Positions 1 to 6,095 of a DNA stretch of 6,530 nucleotides are shown piece by piece; position 1 is the first letter of the stretch, and each line of letters starts with the position of its first letter. The translations under genes were made by a program, and so were the position numbers. The notes under the pieces were generated by a model. That model saw only the letters and a list, made by a program, of their open reading frames with translations. It did not search any database and was not told the DNA's origin. Origin of the DNA: Fidelibacterota bacterium (GTDB lineage: Bacteria > Fidelibacterota > UBA2242 > JAFGTP01); the NCBI GenBank assembly GCA_021735285.1, contig JAIPHI010000149.1, positions 1 to 6,530 of the forward strand. The letters are read 5' to 3'.

Positions 1-1
1 T

Positions 2-244
2 TTTGCCAGGGCCTATGGAAATTTAAAGCAAGACCATAAACTGATTGATCATGCAGCCCTATTGTCGCAGAAAATAGGAAGGGGCGCGATCCCCGGAATT
101 GTTAGGAAGATGTTTAAGAGATTAGTAATTTCTACGGCTACCCTGGAGAATAATAATCTGCTTCAGGGGAGTATTGAATATTATCGCAATTGGTGTAATT
201 TGAATCTGTGCAAACTTTGCCCATTGAGGGAATATGCGAACTAA
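2..244 (+). CDS. C-terminal end of a DUF2851-like protein (5' truncated by window edge)
   Basis: An open frame enters from the left edge with no stop and ends at TAA 242-244, giving the last 80 residues of a larger protein. The tail has a glutamine-glycine helix start (LLQGSIEYYRNWC) followed by cysteines spaced C-x4-C-x2-C (CNLNLCKLC) and then a Pro-Leu. From memory, DUF2851 proteins of Bacteroidota, Chloroflexi and relatives end in the same way: a Q-x-hydrophobic helix, then a short Cys cluster of the same spacing. The family has no established biochemical function that I know of; the Cys cluster could bind metal, which is inference. A TTG at 62 could be read as a start, but the frame is open upstream and the residues before it look like the same protein. 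The last 11 bases overlap rfaE2, suggesting co-transcription. The family assignment is moderate because most of the protein is outside the window. Confidence 0.58.
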   Translation, partial: FARAYGNLKQDHKLIDHAALLSQKIGRGAIPGIVRKMFKRLVISTATLENNNLLQGSIEYYRNWCNLNLCKLCPLREYAN

Positions 245-716
245 TAATAAAATAGTAGATAGAGAAAATATTCAAAAACTGGTTAGACAGCTGAAAAATA
301 AGAATAAAACAATTGTCTTTACCAATGGCTGCTTTGATATTCTGCATGTGGGGCATGTGGTTTTGCTCGAAAAGGCGCGCAGCCAGGGGGATGAATTAAT
401 TCTCGGACTTAACACTGATGAGTCAGTGCAGCGTTTAAAGGGAGATAAGCGACCAATAAATTTCCAGGATGAAAGAGCAAGAGTACTGGCAGGTCTGGAG
501 GCGGTGAGTTATGTGACTTTTTTCTCAGAAGATACTCCTGCTGAACTTATTCAGGAAATTGTTCCAGATATTTTGGTCAAAGGAGGAGATTATGAATTGA
601 ATGAAATTGTAGGAAGGGAAACTGTAGAAGAAAATGGAGGGCAGGTTATAACAATTCCCCTTGTAAAAGGTCGCTCTACCTCCAACCTGATCAACAAGAT
701 AAAGCAAAATTTTTGA
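234..716 (+). CDS. rfaE2: D-glycero-beta-D-manno-heptose 1-phosphate adenylyltransferase (stand-alone RfaE2 / HldE C-domain)
   Basis: This 160-residue cytoplasmic enzyme belongs to the cytidylyltransferase-like nucleotidyltransferase family. It should transfer AMP from ATP to heptose 1-phosphate to make ADP-heptose, the precursor of the LPS inner core. Visible motifs: FTNGCFDILHVGH at residues 29-41 with the HxGH nucleotide-binding signature (H38, H41), GLNTDESVQRLKG at 58-70, DILVKGGDY at 112-120, and GRSTSNLI at 146-153, which corresponds to the C-terminal STT/STS phosphate-binding motif. In E. coli this domain is fused to a sugar kinase (HldE); here the protein contains only the adenylyltransferase, so the kinase must be encoded elsewhere. 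The ATG at 234 follows GAGGG (226-230) and gives the usual N-terminal helix before the first motif. It overlaps the upstream gene by 11 bases and is followed by the largest gap of the window. Confidence in the family is very high; the exact sugar is inferred from the family. Confidence 0.93.
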   Translation: MRTNNKIVDRENIQKLVRQLKNKNKTIVFTNGCFDILHVGHVVLLEKARSQGDELILGLNTDESVQRLKGDKRPINFQDERARVLAGLEAVSYVTFFSEDTPAELIQEIVPDILVKGGDYELNEIVGRETVEENGGQVITIPLVKGRSTSNLINKIKQNF

Positions 717-722
717 AATATC

Positions 723-749
723 TTGATTAATAGACAGCTCTAAGATAAT
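723..749 (+). promoter_or_regulatory. possible weak sigma70-type promoter upstream of mltD
   Basis: Within the 78-base gap between rfaE2 and mltD, TTGATT (723-728) is separated by 15 bases from GATAAT (744-749), a five-of-six match to the -10 consensus. Transcription would start near 756 and leave a leader of about 39 bases before the mltD start at 795. The spacing is short and the region is AT-rich, so such matches arise easily by chance. If the organism belongs to a Bacteroidota-like group, its housekeeping promoters may not follow this consensus at all. Confidence 0.25.
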
Positions 750-768
750 TTCTAACGTATTATTAGAA
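750..768. repeat. small inverted repeat (TTCTAA-N7-TTAGAA) in the mltD leader
   Basis: The arms TTCTAA (750-755) and TTAGAA (763-768) are perfect reverse complements around a 7-base centre. It lies in the only sizeable intergenic gap and next to the putative -10 box, a position suited to an operator. The arms are AT-rich and no U-run follows directly, so it is not a convincing intrinsic terminator. A chance occurrence is quite possible in DNA of this composition. Confidence 0.3.
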
Positions 769-794
769 TCCAATTAAAGTAGGAATATATCAAA

Positions 795-2555
795 ATGAAA
801 AAACATAATATTGCTATAATTTGTTTAATTTTAGTCTCATTTTCACTGACATTTGGTTTAAATTTAAAGAAGAAAACAACCGCTGATCAAAATTCAGATC
901 AGACAATTTTAGGAGAATCTCCCAGCATTTTTGATCTCCTATTAACAGAATCCAAACGATATTATGTAGAAGCTCTTGTAGCAGATTATCATAAGGATAC
1001 TTCCGAAGTAAAATTTGCTCTTGATAAAACTCTGGAGAATATTTCAGAAATTAGTGAAATCGATTCGCTTACAATTTTGCAAAAAGATGATTATAACAGA
1101 TTCTGTGACAAATTGAACCACGATTTTAGAACGAAATTTTCCTATATTAATGGAGATTCCGGAACCTATAGTATTGCTTCGATTCAGGATGAACTGAAAA
1201 CCTATATTGATACAGTGGCAGTAGGCAATGATGATTTGATTGTAGTTGAAGATAGGCCCGGCCATTTGCCACTTGTTAAATCCGATAAGATTGAAAAGAT
1301 CATCAATTATTTTCAAGGACGATTACATAATAATTTTCAACAATGGTTAAATAATTCCGGTAGATATAAAGAACTCATGATGCCTATCATTAAAAAATAT
1401 GGTTTGCCCGAAGAAATTTTCTATCTGGCCATGATCGAGAGTGGTTTTAAGCCCACAGCCTATTCTTATGCGCATGCAGCTGGTACCTGGCAGTTTATTG
1501 CTTCTACCGGAGCAATGTATGGTCTGGACCGGAATTGGTGGGTTGATGAACGGCGTGATCCGGTCAAGTCAACAATTGCTGCGGCTCGCCACTTAAAGGA
1601 TCTGCACGATTATTTTAATGACTGGTTTCTGGCCTTGGCAGCTTATAATTGTGGAAAATTGAATGTTTTGCGAGCCATTAGGAGAGAAAGAACAAGAGAT
1701 TACTGGCAATTGCGAACTTTACCCCGCCAAACAAGAAATTATATTCCTAAAATGATGGCTGCTATCATTATTGCGAAGAGTCCGGAGAAGTACGGTTTTC
1801 AGCCCCCTAAAAATGATCCCTGGAAATTTGATACTGTTAAAATTACCAGAAGTATTAATCTGGAAACTATAGCCAGGCGGACGTCTCTCTCCTCGAAAGT
1901 TATTAAAGAGTATAATCCGGAATTGCGTAGATGGGCAACTCCTCCTGATGTTAATAATTATGTGCTTAGAGTACCGCAGGGTAAAGGGAAAGAAGTTCGG
2001 GAGATTATCAAAAAACTGCCTACTGAAAAAAGAACTTTCGTCTTTCATCGGGTTCGCAGGGGGGAAAATTTGAGCTATATTGCCCGAAAATATCATACCA
2101 GTATTTCAGCAATATTAGCTGCTAATAATATCCGCAATTCCTATTTAATATACCCCGGTGACCGATTGAAAATACCTCAAGAAAATTATACCTATGCAAC
2201 TAAATCCGGAGAGGCCACCATTCATCGAGTAAGTAAAGGTGAAACCCTTTATGATATTGCTCAAATGTATCCGGGAGTAACTCTCAGAAAATTACGTTCC
2301 TGGAATAATCTCTACGGCACAAGATTCATCTATCCCGGGCAGAAACTAAAACTCTATTTAAATGGGAAAAAGACAGCCACAGCCTCTAAACCTGATGATA
2401 AAGAAAGATTAGTCCATATTGTTAAAAAAGGTGAGACATTGAGTGAAATTGCTGAAAGCTATCATGTTGGCTTAAGTAAAGTAAGACGCTGGAATAATAT
2501 TTATGGACGGTTTATTAAACCTGGTCAGAAGATATACATATATAAGGAAGGTTGA
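795..2555 (+). CDS. mltD: MltD-type membrane-bound lytic murein transglycosylase with LysM repeats
   Basis: This 586-residue exported protein should cleave the glycan strands of peptidoglycan non-hydrolytically, forming 1,6-anhydromuramic ends, in the periplasm. Residues 1-22 (MKKHN, then a hydrophobic stretch) form a signal peptide or N-terminal anchor; I see no lipobox cysteine. Residues about 40-185 form a helical region of the kind found ahead of the catalytic domain in MltD of FCB-group bacteria. The GH23/SLT domain covers about 192-325: catalytic E215 in LAMIESGF, AAGTWQF at 228-234, and AAYNCG at 282-287. A degenerate LysM-like segment is at 347-393, followed by three clear LysM repeats at about 417-461, 477-521 and 540-583; the last two share a WNN-Y-G and PGQK pattern and look like recent duplicates. 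The ATG follows AGGA (781-784) at ten bases. The sppA gene follows after two bases, so the two are very probably co-translated. The domain call is certain; the gene symbol is by architecture. Confidence 0.93.
   Translation: MKKHNIAIICLILVSFSLTFGLNLKKKTTADQNSDQTILGESPSIFDLLLTESKRYYVEALVADYHKDTSEVKFALDKTLENISEISEIDSLTILQKDDYNRFCDKLNHDFRTKFSYINGDSGTYSIASIQDELKTYIDTVAVGNDDLIVVEDRPGHLPLVKSDKIEKIINYFQGRLHNNFQQWLNNSGRYKELMMPIIKKYGLPEEIFYLAMIESGFKPTAYSYAHAAGTWQFIASTGAMYGLDRNWWVDERRDPVKSTIAAARHLKDLHDYFNDWFLALAAYNCGKLNVLRAIRRERTRDYWQLRTLPRQTRNYIPKMMAAIIIAKSPEKYGFQPPKNDPWKFDTVKITRSINLETIARRTSLSSKVIKEYNPELRRWATPPDVNNYVLRVPQGKGKEVREIIKKLPTEKRTFVFHRVRRGENLSYIARKYHTSISAILAANNIRNSYLIYPGDRLKIPQENYTYATKSGEATIHRVSKGETLYDIAQMYPGVTLRKLRSWNNLYGTRFIYPGQKLKLYLNGKKTATASKPDDKERLVHIVKKGETLSEIAESYHVGLSKVRRWNNIYGRFIKPGQKIYIYKEG
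2544..2551 (+). promoter_or_regulatory. Shine-Dalgarno AAGGAAGG that selects the sppA TTG start
   Basis: A strong purine-rich site lies inside the last codons of mltD. It ends directly before the TTG at 2552, which is too close, but is six bases before the in-frame TTG at 2558, a normal spacing. No ATG is available in frame near here, so sppA must start at a non-ATG codon, most likely the one at 2558. Confidence 0.6.
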
Positions 2556-2557
2556 TT

Positions 2558-3427
2558 TTGAAAAGATCTGATAAGATATTTACGATCATTATTCTTGGAA
2601 TTGTATTACTGATCTTGATCGGCCTTTTTACGGGAGTTACAAATACAGATGTTAAATATAAAGGTGGGAATAAAGTCTTTGTTATTGAATTACGGGGTGC
2701 CATATCGAGTTCAGACAAATTTGTTAAAAAATTATCTGGATATGCAGATAAAGATTATGTAAAAGCGCTTGTAATACGGATCGACTCACCGGGTGGAAGT
2801 GTGGGGGCCTCGCAAGAAATCTATCGTGAAATTAAACGAATCCGGGAAAATGGAAAACCTGTGGTGATTTCTATGGCATCTACCTGTGCTTCCGGGGGAT
2901 ATTATATTGCTCTGGGAGGGAGTAAGATCTTAACCAATCCTGGTACTGTTACTGGTAGTATCGGAGTGATTGTTAATTTTCCGGTTTTTAAAGAGTTGAT
3001 GGATAAGGTCGGCATTGAAAGTAACACAATTAAAAGTGGACGATATAAAGATACAGGAAATCCCGGCAGAAAAATGACAGCGGCAGATAGTTTAAGATTT
3101 CAGACTGTAGTCGATAAACTTTATCAGCAGTTTTTTAATGCAGTTTTAGAAGAAAGACCAATTGGTGAAAAGCGGCTGCAAAATGTCGCTGACGGACGGA
3201 TTCTAACTGGGCAGGAGGCTGTTGATCTGGGGCTAGCTGACAGTTTAGGTACTTTGCATGATGCTGTTAATTTAGCAGGAAAAATGGCGGGAATTTCTGA
3301 ACCGGAAATTATTCGTCCTAAGAAAAAGGAACTTACCCTGCTTGATCTCTTGATGAATGACAGGCTAAGAGAAATGCTATCAATAGAAGATAAGGGCTTT
3401 GTGACCTTTAAATATTTGCTAAAATAG
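2558..3427 (+). CDS. sppA: signal peptide peptidase SppA (short, S49 serine protease)
   Basis: This 289-residue membrane-anchored protease should degrade leftover signal peptides after protein export. A single hydrophobic segment at residues 7-26 anchors it, with the protease domain outside. The ClpP/crotonase-like fold shows as VFVIELRGAI near residue 41, IDSPGGS at 75-81, CASGGYYIA at 110-118 with the nucleophile serine S112, and IKSGRYKDTGNP at 158-169 with the general-base lysine K164 (numbering from the TTG at 2558). ILTGQEAVDLGLADSLG near 215-231 is the conserved C-terminal part. The length matches the single-domain SppA of Bacillus (about 335) rather than the double-length E. coli enzyme. 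An upstream in-frame TTG at 2552 would add two residues but lies directly against the ribosome binding site. The gene is two bases after mltD and eight bases before the HU gene. Its pairing with a peptidoglycan enzyme fits an envelope-maintenance cluster, which is inference. Confidence 0.92.
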   Translation: MKRSDKIFTIIILGIVLLILIGLFTGVTNTDVKYKGGNKVFVIELRGAISSSDKFVKKLSGYADKDYVKALVIRIDSPGGSVGASQEIYREIKRIRENGKPVVISMASTCASGGYYIALGGSKILTNPGTVTGSIGVIVNFPVFKELMDKVGIESNTIKSGRYKDTGNPGRKMTAADSLRFQTVVDKLYQQFFNAVLEERPIGEKRLQNVADGRILTGQEAVDLGLADSLGTLHDAVNLAGKMAGISEPEIIRPKKKELTLLDLLMNDRLREMLSIEDKGFVTFKYLLK

Positions 3428-3430
3428 GAG
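3426..3430 (+). promoter_or_regulatory. Shine-Dalgarno AGGAG deciding the HU gene start
   Basis: AGGAG overlaps the sppA stop codon and lies five bases before the ATG at 3436. The GTG at 3433, directly before that ATG and in the same frame, would leave only two bases of spacing, so the ATG is the better start. Confidence 0.6.
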
Positions 3431-3435
3431 CAGTG

Positions 3436-3744
3436 ATGACTAAAGAAGAAATAGTCAATACTCTATATAAGCAGACAGGTATGAAAAAAGAAGAAACAAA
3501 AGTTTTAGTCGATGGCTTTTTAACGGTAGTTGCCGAAGCTTTAAAAGAGGGAAAGCGCATAGATTTTCGAGGTTTCGGACATTTTGAAGTCAAGATCAGA
3601 AAGCCGCGAAAAGGCCGAATACCAGGAACGGGCAAAGAGATCGATATCCCTGAAAGAGCTGTACCTGTTTTTCAGGCCTCAGACCTACTGAAAGAGGCTG
3701 TTGACAAAGAATACAAAAGTAATAATTTTACCCAACCTGAATAG
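3436..3744 (+). CDS. HU/IHF-family DNA-binding nucleoid protein
   Basis: This 102-residue protein belongs to the bacterial histone-like HU/IHF family, which works as a dimer that bends DNA with two beta-arms. Residues 1-42 form the helical dimerisation part (TKEEIVNTLYKQTGMKKEE). FRGFGHFEV at 44-52 is the conserved G-x-G-x-F turn. The arm runs from about 53 to 75, with basic residues KIRKPRKGR and the intercalating proline at P63. The usual tip N-P-x-T-G reads I-P-G-T-G here. PVFQASDLLKEAV at 77-89 is the family C-terminal helix. Typical members are 90-95 residues; the extra polar residues after about 92 form a short tail. The sequence does not distinguish HU from an IHF subunit, so I give no symbol. 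It sits between sppA (8 bases) and xseA (24 bases) and is probably part of the same transcript. Confidence 0.9.
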   Translation: MTKEEIVNTLYKQTGMKKEETKVLVDGFLTVVAEALKEGKRIDFRGFGHFEVKIRKPRKGRIPGTGKEIDIPERAVPVFQASDLLKEAVDKEYKSNNFTQPE

Positions 3745-3750
3745 ATTCTA

Positions 3751-3766
3751 TTTTCAGAAAATTTTC
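3751..3766. repeat. short palindromic repeats TTTTC-a-GAAAA / GAAAATTTTC just before xseA
   Basis: TTTTC (3751-3755), GAAAA (3757-3761) and a second TTTTC (3762-3766) follow one another, so that the central GAAAA can pair with either flank, and GAAAATTTTC (3757-3766) is a perfect 10-base palindrome. It fills the place where a ribosome binding site for xseA (start 3769) would be expected. All arms are A/T-dominated, so it may be chance, and I infer no function. Confidence 0.3.
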
Positions 3767-3768
3767 AT

Positions 3769-4971
3769 ATGGATGAAAAAATTTATACAGTTTCGGAGAT
3801 TTCTGATCGAATCCAGCAAGTTTTAGGGGATTTTATTCCTGCTGTCTGGATTGAAGGTGAAGTCTCTAATTATTACCGGAGCCGCGCCGGTCATATTTAT
3901 TTTTCTTTAAAAGATGATCAGGCTTTGATTAATTGTGTACTATGGAGTCGCAAAGCAGATGCTCTTTCTTTCAAGATTGAAGATGGCATGGATATGGTCG
4001 TATTTGGCCGGGTCACTTCTTATAAGCCTCAATCCCAATACCAGATAAATGTGGACAAAGTGCAGGCCGGAGGTAAAGGTAGGCTTTTTCTGGCTTTTGA
4101 AAGATTAAAAAAGAAATTATCTGAAGAGGGCCTTTTCAGTGACGAGTTGAAACAGAAATTGCCTGAATACCCCAACCGAATTGGTGTGGTGACAAGTGCG
4201 GAAGGAGCTGCGATCCGGGATATCTTAAATGTAAGTAAGAGGCGTAATCCTGCTATCGAATTTGTAATTTACCCGTCAATGGTACAGGGAGATAAGGCCG
4301 CTCAGACTATTATCAATGGTATAGAGACTTTTAATAAACTCAAAAATGTTGACCTGATTATAATCGGAAGGGGAGGGGGTTCTCTTGAAGATCTCTGGGC
4401 GTTTAATGAGGAAGAGTTGGTCAGAGCCGTGGTTAAATCGGAATTACCTATTGTTAGTGCTGTAGGACATGAGGTCGATTTTACACTTTCAGATTTTGCC
4501 GCCGATGTGCGGGCACCGACTCCTTCGTCTGCTGCTGAAGTTACAGTCCCGTCAAGAAGTGAGATTTTAGGTGAAATTGAGATGCTTAAAGATAGAATAA
4601 ACCGTCATATTGAACTTATAATTAATAGAGTAAAGGATTCGATCGAGAATATCACAAGACGGATTATAGCTCGCAATCCGGAAGAATATTTGAAACAATA
4701 TCGACAAACAATTGACGACCTGGAAAGGCAGATCGACCGGTTGGTAAAAGAGATAATAGAGAAAGAGCTGATCCTTGTCAATAATTATCAGAAACAATTA
4801 AAATCGATGAGCCCAAAAGCTGTTCTACAGAGAGGCTATTCTCTGGTCTATAAACTTCCGGATTCAGAAGTTGTCAAACAGAAGGATCAAGTTAATAAAG
4901 ACGATCCGATCGAAGTTGAAGTTTCTGATGGCCGCTTTCAGGCCCGGGTAACAGATAATCATAAGAAATGA
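3769..4971 (+). CDS. xseA: exodeoxyribonuclease VII large subunit
   Basis: This 400-residue protein is the catalytic subunit of exonuclease VII, which degrades single-stranded DNA from both ends to short oligonucleotides and works in DNA repair. Residues 5-100 form the N-terminal OB-fold (YTVSEISDRI, VWIEGEVSNY, HIYFSLKDD, YQINVDKVQ). The catalytic domain covers about 125-340: RIGVVTSAEGAAIRDIL at 137-153, IIIGRGGGSLEDLWAFN at 197-213, and VSAVGHEVDFTLSDFAADVR at 229-248 with the conserved His and Asp, then APTPSSAAE at 249-257. Residues about 262-345 are long charged helices, the expected coiled-coil part that binds the small subunit, and LKSMSPKAVLQRGYSLV starts the C-terminal segment. E. 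coli and Bacillus homologues have about 450 residues, so this one is compact but not truncated. There is no evident Shine-Dalgarno before the ATG. Its stop overlaps the xseB start as ATGA (4968-4971). Confidence 0.96.
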   Translation: MDEKIYTVSEISDRIQQVLGDFIPAVWIEGEVSNYYRSRAGHIYFSLKDDQALINCVLWSRKADALSFKIEDGMDMVVFGRVTSYKPQSQYQINVDKVQAGGKGRLFLAFERLKKKLSEEGLFSDELKQKLPEYPNRIGVVTSAEGAAIRDILNVSKRRNPAIEFVIYPSMVQGDKAAQTIINGIETFNKLKNVDLIIIGRGGGSLEDLWAFNEEELVRAVVKSELPIVSAVGHEVDFTLSDFAADVRAPTPSSAAEVTVPSRSEILGEIEMLKDRINRHIELIINRVKDSIENITRRIIARNPEEYLKQYRQTIDDLERQIDRLVKEIIEKELILVNNYQKQLKSMSPKAVLQRGYSLVYKLPDSEVVKQKDQVNKDDPIEVEVSDGRFQARVTDNHKK

Positions 4972-5204
4972 GACATAAAATGGCAGAAGAAAAATTTTCT
5001 CTTGAAAAATCGATAGAAAAATTAAAAGAAATTCTAGAAAAACTTGAATCAGGCGATGAAAATATTGAGGATTCCATCAAACTTTATGAAGAGGGTATGG
5101 AACTGAGTAAAAAATGTCGCAAGCATCTGGAAGCTCTGGAAGAAAGAGTGAAAATTTTATCAGAAGATGATAAAAATGGTTACAAAGAAGAAAACTTTGA
5201 TTAA
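4968..5204 (+). CDS. xseB: exodeoxyribonuclease VII small subunit
   Basis: This 78-residue helical protein is the small subunit that coats the coiled-coil arms of XseA; several copies bind each large subunit. The family pattern is plain: SLEKSIEKLKEILEKLESGD at residues 11-30, then DSIKLYEEGMELSKKCRKHL, then EERVKILSED. I chose the ATG at 4968 because it overlaps the xseA stop as ATGA, a common arrangement for coupled translation of two subunits of one complex. A second in-frame ATG at 4980 would give a 74-residue protein starting MAEEKF, and neither has a clear Shine-Dalgarno, so the start remains uncertain. The tail after the conserved region is short and charged. Adjacent xseA and xseB support each other's assignment. 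Confidence 0.93.
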   Translation: MRHKMAEEKFSLEKSIEKLKEILEKLESGDENIEDSIKLYEEGMELSKKCRKHLEALEERVKILSEDDKNGYKEENFD

Positions 5205-5218
5205 GTAGAATTAATACA

Positions 5219-6091
5219 ATGAAAATAGGATTACAGCTTCATCCTCATATAAGAAAGTCAAAAAAGGCTTTAAAGGAAATATTACAATTCTTGATTGATC
5301 AAGGACAAGAGCTTTATATATCACAAAAAGCAGCTCAGCACTACAAACCGCTGATAAAAAATATAAATTATACTTCAGTAGAAGAATGTGTGGGAATCAT
5401 AGATGTTATGCTCTGTATTGGCGGTGATGGTACTTTTTTAGGTGGATTAAGGAGAATTCGGGGGACTGATATTCCAATTTTGGGCATTCATCTGGGAGGA
5501 TTAGGTTTTTTAGCTGATCTATCTCTTGAAGACTACCAGAGCAAGCTGCGGGCACTTTTTGAGGGCAACTACGAAATTGATGAAAGATACAGCCTTGAGG
5601 CAGAGACATATCCGGCTGTCAATGATAAAAAATACCGGGCTACGAATGAATTTCATATTGCCAAAGGCAATGTGATGAGCATGATTAAGATTAAAATATT
5701 TGTTGATGATGAATATTTAAATACTTATCGAGCAGATGGCCTTTTAGTCTCATCACCTACGGGCTCGACAGCATATGGTCTTTCTGCAGGAGGGCCAATT
5801 ATCTCACCGGGACTGGATATAATGGCTATTTCACCTATCTGTCCCCATAGTTTATCTGCCAGACCTGTTATAATTTCTGGTGAACAGGAAGTCAAAATAG
5901 ATTGTAGTAAATTTAAACAAGATGAGTCATTGGTCATAGACGGGACAGAGAGAGTTAGCTTAAAAAGTGTAGAAGACGTCATTGTAAGAAGATCAGATGA
6001 GACGTTTAAAATTATTAGATTTAAAGAAGAGTCCTTTTTCAAGACTTTACGGAAAAAGTTAAACTGGGGCATAGATAGCCGAGGAAATTAA
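5219..6091 (+). CDS. nadK: NAD kinase (ATP-NAD kinase)
   Basis: This 290-residue cytoplasmic enzyme should phosphorylate the 2'-hydroxyl of the adenosine ribose of NAD to make NADP. The family signatures are all present: IGGDGTFL at residues 67-74 with the conserved aspartate D70, GIHLGGLGFLAD at 89-100, ATNEFHIAKG at 141-150 with the N-E pair that contacts substrate, DGLLVSSPTGSTAY at 173-186, SAGGPIISP at 189-197, and the ICPHSLSARPVI segment at 207-218. The C-terminal F-x-KTLRKKLNWG segment is also typical, and the length is normal. The ATG at 5219 lies 14 bases after the xseB stop and gives a normal beginning (MKIGLQLHP), although no Shine-Dalgarno is visible. The pdxA gene starts four bases after its stop, which places two cofactor genes side by side. 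Confidence 0.95.
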   Translation: MKIGLQLHPHIRKSKKALKEILQFLIDQGQELYISQKAAQHYKPLIKNINYTSVEECVGIIDVMLCIGGDGTFLGGLRRIRGTDIPILGIHLGGLGFLADLSLEDYQSKLRALFEGNYEIDERYSLEAETYPAVNDKKYRATNEFHIAKGNVMSMIKIKIFVDDEYLNTYRADGLLVSSPTGSTAYGLSAGGPIISPGLDIMAISPICPHSLSARPVIISGEQEVKIDCSKFKQDESLVIDGTERVSLKSVEDVIVRRSDETFKIIRFKEESFFKTLRKKLNWGIDSRGN

Positions 6092-6095
6092 TATT

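Noticed and set aside
62..244. Small 60-residue gene starting at TTG 62
   Set aside because: The frame is open to the left edge without a stop and the Cys-cluster end fits the tail of a larger protein, so it is treated as a 5'-truncated gene.
717..794. Intrinsic terminator after rfaE2
   Set aside because: The only inverted repeat has six A/T-rich pairs and no following T-run, so it is not a credible terminator.
1044..1316. 90-residue minus-strand open frame inside the N-terminal part of mltD
   Set aside because: Low-complexity Ile/Asn-rich translation typical of antisense of AT-rich coding DNA; the plus frame is continuous.
1719..2096. 125-residue open frame on the minus strand inside mltD
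   Set aside because: It lies entirely antisense to the certain LysM/SLT gene, shows no recognisable domain and has no ribosome binding context.
3769..4971. Truncated xseA, since it is about 50 residues shorter than E. coli and Bacillus proteins
   Set aside because: The OB-fold, catalytic motifs, helical arm and C-terminal segment are all present and end in a normal overlap with xseB.
5725..6072. 115-residue open frame on the minus strand inside nadK
   Set aside because: It is the antisense of strongly conserved NAD kinase motifs; its composition is a by-product of that gene.
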